From: Clostridia bacterium
Lineage (GTDB): Bacteria; Bacillota; Clostridia; Oscillospirales; CAG-272
DNA: 5,060 bases
Assembly (NCBI GenBank): GCA_017556845.1
Contig: JAFYMA010000055.1
Location: 1-5,060, forward strand
Direction of reading: 5' to 3'
A program made the position numbers and the translations under genes. The stretch's first letter is position 1, and each line of letters opens with the position of its first letter. This document shows, one piece after another, positions 1-5,060 of this stretch. Under the pieces are notes generated by a model that saw nothing but the letters and a program-made list of their open reading frames with translations, had not been told where the DNA came from and did no database searches.

Positions 1-30
1 CGTAAGCCTCCCCCTGGACGAGGAAGGTTT

Positions 31-61
31 GTAGGGGCGGATTCTATATCCGCCCGCCTAC
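31..61. repeat. GC-rich imperfect palindrome, probable dispersed clostridial repeat unit
   Basis: The arms GTAGG (31-35) and CCTAC (57-61) pair, and inside them GGCGGAT (36-42) pairs with ATCCGCC (48-54). The apical loop is 5 nt and there is a two-base bulge at 55-56. The segment is far more GC-rich than the AT-rich DNA beside it, which suggests an inserted unit. Short palindromes starting GTAGGGGCGG recur, as I remember them, in intergenic DNA of Oscillospiraceae and related Clostridia; only one copy is visible here. A weaker hairpin lies just to its left (4-9 with 25-30, including one G-T pair) and may be the end of another repeat cut by the window edge. It could instead be a terminator for a gene to the left, but no T-run follows. 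Confidence 0.5.
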
Positions 62-71
62 GATAATGAAT

Positions 72-102
72 AATCTCCTATGTCAAAACGACATAGGAGA
101 TT
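72..102. terminator. Perfect 13-bp hairpin downstream of the SLH gene, probable (bidirectional) terminator
   Basis: Arms 72-84 and 90-102 are perfect reverse complements around a 5-nt loop (AAAAC on the plus strand). The hairpin begins 45 bases past the stop codon of the minus-strand SLH gene, a normal place for its terminator. The T-rich tail is better on the plus-strand side (103-115) than on the minus-strand side. It may therefore also, or mainly, stop transcripts entering from the left. No gene lies between it and the SLH stop. Confidence 0.6.
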
Positions 103-147
103 CTATATTTTCATTTTACCGCATTGTAATAGGAAAACGATATATAA

Positions 148-972
148 TTAACGATACATTTTTTCTATAATATAATAATTATCATTAGGCTTTAGATTTA
201 CTATCATAACGGCAACTTCCGCTCGGGTAACGTAATCCTTTAGATGATAAGTTCCGTCGGAGACACCTCTTATGATTTCCGGTATATCTTCTTTCGGAGG
301 ATAATGAGCCCCTCCTGCAAGGTAATGTTTATGTCTGAAAAACTCCACCGATTCAACTGCATAATCGGCAACCGGTTCGAACACTTCCGGCAATTTGTAA
401 TGATCGTAAATTCCCATCCGAGATGTATTAACGACTTTATAAAGCATAGTTAAAAAATCTTCTCTTGTAACAGGCTGACCTACACCGAAATATCCGTCTC
501 CGATTCCTTCGGTTACTCCTTTTTCATATGCCCATTGCACAGCATCGCTATACCATTTTCCGGGTTCCACATCTTTAAAAGAATACTCTTCATAATGCGG
601 AATAGAACCAATATCACTACAACTATATTTCAAAGATTGAGGGAGATAATTAAAAAAAACATATCGCATACATATCTTGGCAATAATTAAAACCGCCATT
701 TCTCTGGTTACGTATGTATGAGGCGAAAAGGTGGTTTCGGAAGTACCGACCATAAATCCGGTATTAAACACAAAACGGCAGGCAAAATCATACCAGGAAT
801 CTGCGGTTACATCGGAAAAAGGGTTGGGAAAGGTTTCTTGATACGGTATCTTTGTTATCCAATAGTTTAAATCCACGCCTTCATGATCCCCGCCCTCGGC
901 AACGGCGGTGAATGGCAGAAGCATTGCAATACACAATACTACGCAGATAAACTTTACAAACCTTTTTAACAT
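148..972 (-). CDS. Secreted SLH-domain protein (S-layer homology only)
   Basis: A 274-residue exported protein that probably sits on the cell wall. Residues 1-25 form a typical signal peptide: K3, R4 and K7, a hydrophobic core, then TAVA before E26 as the likely signal peptidase I site. SLH domain 1 spans about 52-103 (FSDV, SWY, then VTREMA). SLH domain 2 spans about 131-182 (FKDV, KWYSDAVQWAYEKGV, GDGYFG, VTRED). A third, degenerate SLH repeat spans about 196-262: it keeps the YAVESVEFF helix, GVSDGTYH and VTRAEVA but has some 15 extra residues in the middle. SLH triplets usually bind pyruvylated secondary wall polymers. No enzymatic or binding domain accompanies them, so this is an anchor or S-layer-like protein of unknown purpose. 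The ATG is set by AAAGGAG at 981-987 on the minus strand, 8 nt upstream. It is divergent from the rhamnosidase gene, and its DNA is visibly more AT-rich than the rhamnosidase and tmk genes. Confidence 0.85.
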   Translation of the reverse strand: MLKRFVKFICVVLCIAMLLPFTAVAEGGDHEGVDLNYWITKIPYQETFPNPFSDVTADSWYDFACRFVFNTGFMVGTSETTFSPHTYVTREMAVLIIAKICMRYVFFNYLPQSLKYSCSDIGSIPHYEEYSFKDVEPGKWYSDAVQWAYEKGVTEGIGDGYFGVGQPVTREDFLTMLYKVVNTSRMGIYDHYKLPEVFEPVADYAVESVEFFRHKHYLAGGAHYPPKEDIPEIIRGVSDGTYHLKDYVTRAEVAVMIVNLKPNDNYYIIEKMYR

Positions 973-1122
973 GATATAATCTCCTTTCGAATGTTGAAAT
1001 TTAAGGTTTCGTATACAATAACGATTCAGAAGTACTTTTTATTTCAAGATTTTCAAAAAAATTATTATTTTTTGCATTTTTGTTTGTAAAAAAGAATAAT
1101 TCCGACGTTTTTGATTAAGATA

Positions 1123-1151
1123 TTGCGTCAGACGCGATTATTTGATATAAT
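1123..1151 (+). promoter_or_regulatory. Sigma-A-type promoter of the rhamnosidase gene
   Basis: TTGCGT (1123-1128), a 17-bp spacer and TATAAT (1146-1151), with TGA directly before the -10 giving an extended TGn motif. Transcription would start near 1158, leaving a leader of about 23 nt that holds AAAGGAGG (1166-1173) 7 nt before the ATG. The -35 matches the consensus only in its first three bases, which suits a promoter that is regulated or depends on the extended -10. The rest of the divergent intergenic region is AT-rich, and I found no well-spaced promoter for the minus-strand SLH gene in it. Confidence 0.72.
1125..1135. promoter_or_regulatory. 11-bp palindrome over the rhamnosidase -35/spacer, candidate operator
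   Basis: GCGTC-A-GACGC is a perfect odd-length palindrome. It covers the second half of the -35 element and the start of the spacer, where a bound repressor would block RNA polymerase. It lies upstream of the predicted transcription start, so it would not form an RNA hairpin in the main transcript. No regulator gene is present in the window. The site is short, so chance is possible. Confidence 0.35.
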
Positions 1152-1180
1152 AAACTTAACGAATCAAAGGAGGATCGAAG

Positions 1181-3433
1181 ATGAGGATCCCGATGAATTT
1201 TATTTGTGCAAGACATGAGTTCAACACGCCCGAAAGGTACGTACCGCAGCCCTATTTCCGCCGTTCGTTTGAGGTAAAGGGCGGGCTCGTTTGCGCCGAG
1301 CTTATTATCGGCTCGCTTGGATATTACGAGGTGCATATCAACGGCCGTGATATAACCAAGGGTGAGATGGCGCCCTACAGAAGCAATCCCGACCATTACG
1401 TTTATTTTGATAAATACGACATTATATCCCTTCTTTCCGAGGGCAAAAACGTCCTTGCCTCTTTGTTGGGAAACGGACTTCAGAATACCGTAACGAAGAC
1501 CTGGGGCGGCACACGTTTTCCCTGGAGAAGTGCTCCTGCACTCAGCTTTGAGATCGGTCTGAAATACGCCGACGGCAGCGAGGAAAAGATAGTATCGGAC
1601 GAACATACTCTCTGCTGTGATTCTCCGATAATATTCAACGACTTCCATTACGGAGAATATTACGACGCACGCCTTGAGATCAAGGACTGGGACACCGTGG
1701 ATTTTGACGACTCCTCATGGAATAAATCCATTCAGCGCAAGGCCCCCAGAGGCAAAGCAAAGCTTTGCGGCGTAGAGCCTATACGCATAATCGACGAAAT
1801 AGAGCCGGTTTCGATTACCGAATACGACGGCGGTTACATATACGACTTCGGCGTAAACGAAGCCGGTCTTTGCCGTATGAACATCAAAAACGGTCAGCCC
1901 GGTCAGAAGATCCGCACCGCGCATTTTGAAACGCTGGTTGACGGAAAGCCTCATTTTCGCAATATCCGCTTCGCCGACAACGCTCCGATGCAGGAGGATG
2001 AATACATCTGTGCCGGCGGCGACGCGGTACATACTCCCAAGTTTACCTATCACGGATTCCAATACGTTCTCGTTACCGGAATCACGTCCGAGCAGGCTAC
2101 ACCCGAGCTTCTGACCTATCTTACCATCCATTCGGACCTTAAAAAGCGCGGATACTTTACCTGCGACAACGAGATCATTAACAAGATCCAAGAAGCTACC
2201 GTCAGAAGCGATCTTTCGAACTTCCACTATCTTCCCACCGATTGTCCTCAGCGTGAAAAAAACGGCTGGACGGCAGACGCCGCGCTTTCCGCAGAGCAGA
2301 TGCTTGTTAACATCGAACCTGAAAACAGCTGGAAGGATTGGTTGCGCAACATCTACAAAGCAATGGACGAAAGCGGTATCGTTCCCGGCATCATACCCAC
2401 AGGCGACTGGGGATACGACGATTACAACGGACCTTGCTGGGACTGCGTAATCGTATGGTTGCCCTACTACACCTACAAGTACCGCGGAGATATCGAATTT
2501 TTAAAGGAAGCGGCGACACCTATTCTTCGTTATATCAATCGTCTTTACAATATGATAGACGACCGCAACCTTATTGAGCATCCCAGCGGAATGGGTGACT
2601 GGGCTCAGGTCGGACGTCCCAGCGGACGTGCCTTCAGAACTCCGACCGTCGTCACCGATTCCATTATTTCATACGACATAGCACAAAAGAGCGCTTTTAT
2701 ATTTGACGAGCTGGGATTACACGAATACGCGTACGTTGCAAGAGCTCTTGAAAAACGCCTTTACGAGGGCATCCGTACACATCTTATTGATCTTGAAAGC
2801 GGTAAGGTTCACGGAGAAACCCAGACGGCTCAGTCGATGGCGATCTATTACGGTCTGGTCGACGGTGAAGAAAAGAAGAAGGTTCTCGATCATCTGATAA
2901 CCGTTATCGGCTGGGATAAAGAGCATATGAACGTCGGCGTTCATGGCGGACGCGTGCTCTTCCGCGTTCTTTGTGACAACGGATATGCCGAGCTTGCCTA
3001 TAATATGATCGCCCGCACCGATTATCCTTCCTACGGTAACTGGATCGCAAGGGGCGCGACCACCCTTTGGGAATTCTTTGACGCCGACGGATGCGGCAAG
3101 ATCGATTCGCTCAACCACCACTTCTGGGGTGACGTTTCGGCGTGGTTCTTCCGTTATCTTGCCGGTATGGATATCAATCCCTGCGCAGGTGATATCAATC
3201 ACGTCAACGTCGCGCCGATATTCATTTCCGAACTCAACCGCGTGGAAGCAGAGCACATCCTGCCCTCCGGTACCCTTCACGTCGAATGGGAAAGAACGAA
3301 CGGATCGATCACCTTGTCGATATCCTGTCCCGAATCTCTTCACGGCGAGATCAGGCTTCCCGACGGATGGCACTTTGAAGGCGGAAATACCGTTATCGCT
3401 TTGAAGAACGGCTCCTTTACCATCGCTGTATAA
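1181..3433 (+). CDS. Alpha-L-rhamnosidase, glycoside hydrolase family 78
   Basis: This enzyme hydrolyses terminal alpha-L-rhamnose from glycosides such as plant flavonoids, pectic side chains or bacterial polysaccharides, by an inverting mechanism. The 750 residues read as an N-terminal beta-sandwich (about 20-190, substrate-side domain), a second beta-domain (about 200-315), an (alpha/alpha)6 barrel (about 325-665) and a C-terminal beta-sandwich (about 670-750). The family signature DCPQREKNGWTAD is complete: D354, E359 (expected general acid) and D366 have the spacing seen in characterised GH78 enzymes. GATTLWEFF supplies E631, the expected general base, and NHHFWG follows at 645-650. There is no signal peptide or membrane segment, so it probably acts in the cytoplasm on imported oligosaccharides or glycosides. 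It is shorter than many GH78 proteins (often 900 or more residues) because extra binding modules are absent. AAAGGAGG 7 nt upstream favours the first ATG over the one at 1193. No transporter or rhamnose-catabolism gene adjoins it. Confidence 0.93.
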   Translation: MRIPMNFICARHEFNTPERYVPQPYFRRSFEVKGGLVCAELIIGSLGYYEVHINGRDITKGEMAPYRSNPDHYVYFDKYDIISLLSEGKNVLASLLGNGLQNTVTKTWGGTRFPWRSAPALSFEIGLKYADGSEEKIVSDEHTLCCDSPIIFNDFHYGEYYDARLEIKDWDTVDFDDSSWNKSIQRKAPRGKAKLCGVEPIRIIDEIEPVSITEYDGGYIYDFGVNEAGLCRMNIKNGQPGQKIRTAHFETLVDGKPHFRNIRFADNAPMQEDEYICAGGDAVHTPKFTYHGFQYVLVTGITSEQATPELLTYLTIHSDLKKRGYFTCDNEIINKIQEATVRSDLSNFHYLPTDCPQREKNGWTADAALSAEQMLVNIEPENSWKDWLRNIYKAMDESGIVPGIIPTGDWGYDDYNGPCWDCVIVWLPYYTYKYRGDIEFLKEAATPILRYINRLYNMIDDRNLIEHPSGMGDWAQVGRPSGRAFRTPTVVTDSIISYDIAQKSAFIFDELGLHEYAYVARALEKRLYEGIRTHLIDLESGKVHGETQTAQSMAIYYGLVDGEEKKKVLDHLITVIGWDKEHMNVGVHGGRVLFRVLCDNGYAELAYNMIARTDYPSYGNWIARGATTLWEFFDADGCGKIDSLNHHFWGDVSAWFFRYLAGMDINPCAGDINHVNVAPIFISELNRVEAEHILPSGTLHVEWERTNGSITLSISCPESLHGEIRLPDGWHFEGGNTVIALKNGSFTIAV

Positions 3434-3442
3434 AAGTTAATA

Positions 3443-3471
3443 TTGACATCAGGCAAAACGAATGCTATAAT
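3443..3471 (+). promoter_or_regulatory. Consensus sigma-A promoter of the PnuC-type gene
   Basis: TTGACA (3443-3448), a spacer of exactly 17 bp and TATAAT (3466-3471), with TGC before the -10 giving an extended motif. Both hexamers match the consensus perfectly, so this should be a strong, constitutive promoter. Control would then be expected after initiation, which fits the attenuator-like leader that follows. Transcription should start near A3478. The -35 lies only 9 nt after the rhamnosidase stop codon. Confidence 0.85.
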
Positions 3472-3524
3472 GTAATCAATATCGGAACTGCCACCGGGTA
3501 GTGATTGCATTAAGCATTCGTTTT
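3455..3524. repeat. 12-bp perfect inverted repeat linking promoter spacer and leader
   Basis: AAAACGAATGCT at 3455-3466 is the exact reverse complement of AGCATTCGTTTT at 3513-3524, with 46 nt between the arms. The left arm sits in the promoter spacer and touches the first base of the -10. The right arm ends immediately before the P2 stem of the leader RNA. Transcripts starting at 3478 lack the left arm, so the pair could fold as RNA only in read-through transcripts from the rhamnosidase gene; otherwise it would act as two DNA half-sites. Confidence 0.6.
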
Positions 3525-3567
3525 CGCATCGTTAGGTCTTTGAAGATGCGGTTCGGGTGCCTTTTTT
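3484..3567 (+). promoter_or_regulatory. Candidate guanidine-IV (mepA-type) riboswitch with transcription terminator
   Basis: Seen: hairpin P1 pairs 3487-3492 with 3497-3502 (6 bp, one G-U, loop ACCG). Hairpin P2 pairs CGCATC (3525-3530) with GATGCG (3545-3550) across a 14-nt loop. Next comes GTTCGGGTGCC (3551-3561) and six T. The P1 loop CACC (3492-3495) can pair with GGTG (3556-3559) next to the U-run. That contact, together with P2, would exclude the terminator fold, giving a transcriptional ON switch. Known: guanidine-IV (mepA motif) RNAs are two-hairpin ON switches of clostridia ahead of transporter genes, working through a terminator. The class call rests on recalled similarity of the CTGCCACCGGGTAG and CGGTTCGGGTGCC blocks to that motif, and was not checked against a covariance model. 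The attenuator architecture is more certain than the ligand. It does not resemble my recollection of the NAD+ classes or the TPP class that might be expected before a PnuC-type gene. Confidence 0.6.
3534..3567 (+). terminator. Intrinsic terminator in the leader, alternative fold of the switch
   Basis: AGGT-CTT-GAA (3534-3544, U3541 bulged) pairs with TTC-GGG-GCCT (3552-3562, U3558 bulged) around loop 3545-3551, giving about 10 bp with three G-U pairs. The stem abuts the T-run 3562-3567. Its 5' strand is the loop of P2, and its loop is the 3' strand of P2. The two folds therefore cross and should not coexist. It is the only terminator-like structure between the rhamnosidase stop and the transporter start. 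The modest stem stability is compatible with regulated termination. Confidence 0.5.
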
Positions 3568-3581
3568 ATTACGGAGGAATT

Positions 3582-4280
3582 ATGAAATCGGGTGTTATAA
3601 TTTCTATGCTCAAATCTCTGAGCCGTTTTGAACGAATATTATGGTGTTTTTCCCTGCTGACCGTTACCCTGTCGTATATTTTCAGTCCGGAATTTATGCC
3701 TGTTACATTTATTGCATCTCTTATCGGGGTAACCTCACTGATATTTATCGCAAAAGGAAACGCCTGGGGACAGATCCTGATGCTGATTTTCGGAATACTC
3801 TATGCAGTTATATCGTACAGGCAAAGGTATTACGGTGAAATGATAACCTATCTTGCCATGACCGCTCCGGCCGCGCTCATCTCGGCTGTAACATGGTTCA
3901 GACATCCCTACGAAAAAGGCAAAAACGAGGTTAAGATATCCCGTCTTAACGTCAAAAAAATATTTGTGATCTGCTTTGTCACCACCGCTTTGAGCTTTGT
4001 ATTTTATTTTCTTCTCAAATACTTCAATACGGCTAATTTGTTTTGGAGTACCGTTTCGATTGCAACCTCGCTTTTAGCATCGCTTTTGACGTTTCTGAGA
4101 AGCAGTTATTATGCGCTGGCTTATTCTGCAAACGATATAATACTTATCATCCTCTGGATATCGGCATCGCTTGAATCACCCGGAAATATACCGATGATTG
4201 CTTGTTTTTCGACATTTTTTATCAATGATCTGTACGGATTTATAAATTGGAGAAAAATGCAGATTTTACAGAAAGCGTAA
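3582..4280 (+). CDS. PnuC-family membrane transporter
   Basis: A 232-residue integral membrane protein of the PnuC family, whose characterised members move nicotinamide riboside or related vitamin-like molecules by facilitated diffusion, with intracellular phosphorylation trapping the substrate. Hydrophobic stretches at about 18-35, 39-56, 62-79, 86-105, 127-145, 153-172, 183-197 and 203-221 suggest seven or eight helices. Family-like features are KGNAWGQILM (58-67), the YGEMITYLAMTAPAA segment (84-98), SAND (182-185) and the C-terminal FINDLYGFINWRKM (213-226). The ATG at 3582 is chosen because GGAGG (3573-3577) precedes it by 4 nt, a slightly tight spacing. The in-frame GTG at 3501 lies inside the leader RNA. 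No NAD-salvage gene (nadR, nicotinamide riboside kinase) or thiamin gene lies nearby. With a putative guanidine switch upstream, the substrate may not be nicotinamide riboside. Family assignment is firm; substrate is unknown. Confidence 0.82.
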   Translation: MKSGVIISMLKSLSRFERILWCFSLLTVTLSYIFSPEFMPVTFIASLIGVTSLIFIAKGNAWGQILMLIFGILYAVISYRQRYYGEMITYLAMTAPAALISAVTWFRHPYEKGKNEVKISRLNVKKIFVICFVTTALSFVFYFLLKYFNTANLFWSTVSIATSLLASLLTFLRSSYYALAYSANDIILIILWISASLESPGNIPMIACFSTFFINDLYGFINWRKMQILQKA

Positions 4281-4316
4281 TACGTTTACGAAAGTACGTT
4301 ATTTTGAAAATTATTG

Positions 4317-4345
4317 TTGAAAACCTTAAATCGATATGTTATAAT
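4317..4345 (+). promoter_or_regulatory. Sigma-A promoter of tmk
   Basis: TTGAAA (4317-4322), a 17-bp spacer and TATAAT (4340-4345), with TGT before the -10 as an extended motif. The start would be near 4352, leaving a leader of about 32 nt with AGAGG (4371-4375) 8 nt before the ATG. This gives tmk transcription independent of the transporter's switch. Confidence 0.8.
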
Positions 4346-4383
4346 GATTTTGTTTATAATACGTAGAGCAAGAGGAAGAACGG

Positions 4384-5016
4384 ATGTCAAACAAACGCGG
4401 AAAATTTATAGTCCTTGAGGGACTTGACGGAAGCGGAAAGACAACTCAGATAAACAAGCTTGAAAGACATTTAAAAAACAAGGGTCTTGAGGTTATCGTT
4501 ACGAAGGAGCCGCAGGCAGACCGTCCTATAGGTCAGCTTCTGCGCCGCGTTCTCACTCAGGATGAAAAGACCGATCTGCGCGTTGCCGCATCCCTTTTTG
4601 CCGCAGACAGACTCGATCACCTTACCCGCAGGGACGGCATTATCGACGCTCTGGAAAAGGGAGCTTACGTCCTTTGCGACAGATACTACTTTTCAAATTA
4701 CGCATACAATATGGTGGACGTCGATCTTGACTGGATAATGTCGCTCAACCGCGAGGCGGTAAAGATCGGCAAGCCCGACCTTCATATTTACGTCGACGTT
4801 CCAGCAGACATCGCTCTTTCGAGGGTAACCAACCGCGGAGAGACCGAGCTTTTTGAAAACCTTGAGCGTTTGCAGAGAGTTCACGACAATTACGACGTCC
4901 TTATCGACCTCCTTGCTGCAAGCGAGCAAATTTTCCGTGTCGACGGTACCCGCGACAGCCATATCGTGTTTGCAAAAATACGCGATTTTATCGACAGTGA
5001 AATTATAGGAAACTGA
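4384..5016 (+). CDS. tmk: Thymidylate kinase (dTMP kinase)
   Basis: Phosphorylates dTMP to dTDP with ATP, an essential cytoplasmic step of dTTP synthesis. The 210 residues match the usual length. The P-loop GLDGSGKTT is at 13-21. The substrate-side motif TKEP (40-43) replaces the usual TREPGGT and is followed by PIGQLLRRVL. FAADRLDHL (72-80) corresponds to the FAADRxxHL helix, and CDRYYFSNYAY (98-108) to the DRY motif with D99 and R100. PDLHIYVDVP (131-140) leads to the lid at NRGETELFENLERL (150-163). The lid lacks the common RxxxDRxE pattern but keeps R151 and acidic residues. Together these indicate a genuine, somewhat divergent TMK. The common partner holB does not follow, because a terminator begins within the stop codon. 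The gene is probably monocistronic. Confidence 0.93.
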   Translation: MSNKRGKFIVLEGLDGSGKTTQINKLERHLKNKGLEVIVTKEPQADRPIGQLLRRVLTQDEKTDLRVAASLFAADRLDHLTRRDGIIDALEKGAYVLCDRYYFSNYAYNMVDVDLDWIMSLNREAVKIGKPDLHIYVDVPADIALSRVTNRGETELFENLERLQRVHDNYDVLIDLLAASEQIFRVDGTRDSHIVFAKIRDFIDSEIIGN

Positions 5017-5037
5017 TCCCGTTTTTCGGGATCTTTT
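5015..5037 (+). terminator. Rho-independent terminator of tmk, overlapping its stop codon
   Basis: GATCCCG (5015-5021) pairs perfectly with CGGGATC (5027-5033) around a TTTTT loop, followed by TTTT (5034-5037). The first two stem bases are the last two bases of the TGA stop, so the transcript ends almost directly after the gene. Confidence 0.88.
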
Positions 5038-5060
5038 CTATTGTATTGTGAAAAGATATA

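Noticed and set aside
1010..1047. Promoter for the minus-strand SLH gene (TTGAAA at 1047-1042 with TATTGT or TATACG)
   Set aside because: The spacings are 21 and 26 bp, outside the usual 16-18, and the -10 matches are poor. A promoter must exist but I cannot place it.
1115..1648. 177-codon open frame on the minus strand across the rhamnosidase start and promoter
   Set aside because: It overlaps the 5' end of the real gene and its promoter, and resembles no family.
2717..3373. 218-codon open frame on the minus strand opposite the rhamnosidase
   Set aside because: It lies wholly within a well-supported GH78 gene, has no recognisable domain, and is best explained as a codon-bias shadow.
3484..3567. 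NAD+ (class I or II) or TPP riboswitch ahead of the PnuC-type gene
   Set aside because: These would suit a nicotinamide riboside or thiamin transporter, but the TPP hallmarks (CTGAGA, ACC-TGATCTGG) are absent and the two-hairpin layout with this conserved tail does not match the NAD+ classes as I know them.
3501..3581. Alternative GTG start at 3501 adding 27 residues to the PnuC-like protein
   Set aside because: It lies in the P1/P2 leader RNA and crosses the terminator, has no ribosome site, and the extra residues are unlike a PnuC N-terminus. The ATG at 3582 has GGAGG just upstream.
4279..4305. AT-rich hairpin (AATACGT with ACGTTATT) after the PnuC-type stop as a terminator
   Set aside because: The stem is short, bulged and weak, its T-run is only four bases and largely inside the stem, and it begins within the stop codon. 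Not strong enough to call.
4355..4360. Second TATAAT upstream of tmk
   Set aside because: There is no -35-like hexamer at 16-18 bp spacing, and it would start transcription close to or within the ribosome site region. The TATAAT at 4340-4345 is much better supported.

Overview
The window looks like chromosomal DNA of an anaerobic clostridial Bacillota, probably a gut or rumen Oscillospiraceae/Ruminococcaceae-type organism. This rests on strong AAAGGAGG-type ribosome sites, TGnTATAAT promoters, an S-layer-homology (SLH) protein, a clostridial-style GC-rich palindromic repeat and a PnuC-type transporter behind a short transcription-attenuating leader. The taxonomic call is an inference. No rRNA, tRNA, CRISPR array or insertion sequence was seen.

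Layout, left to right: (1) 1-147 is non-coding. It holds a GC-rich imperfect palindrome (31-61) that resembles dispersed clostridial repeats, then a perfect 13-bp hairpin (72-102) that probably ends transcription. (2) 148-972, minus strand: a secreted 274-residue protein made almost entirely of SLH domains. (3) 973-1180: an AT-rich divergent intergenic region with a clear promoter for the plus-strand gene; no convincing promoter was found for the SLH gene. (4) 1181-3433, plus: a cytoplasmic GH78 alpha-L-rhamnosidase with its catalytic motifs intact. (5) 3434-3581: a consensus promoter followed by a structured leader of about 100 nt, read here as a guanidine-IV (mepA-type) riboswitch with an intrinsic terminator. 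(6) 3582-4280, plus: a PnuC-family membrane transporter. (7) 4384-5016, plus: thymidylate kinase (tmk), with its own promoter and a terminator that overlaps its stop codon.

The genes look like separate transcription units, not one pathway: cell-surface anchoring, rhamnoside breakdown, small-molecule transport and dTTP synthesis. The three plus-strand genes each have a 17-bp-spaced promoter with an extended -10. The most interesting part is the 3443-3581 leader. It combines a perfect -35/-10 pair, a 12-bp inverted repeat running from the promoter into the leader, two mutually exclusive RNA folds and a U-run just before the PnuC-like gene. The rhamnosidase has no terminator of its own before this leader, so read-through from it would meet the same switch.
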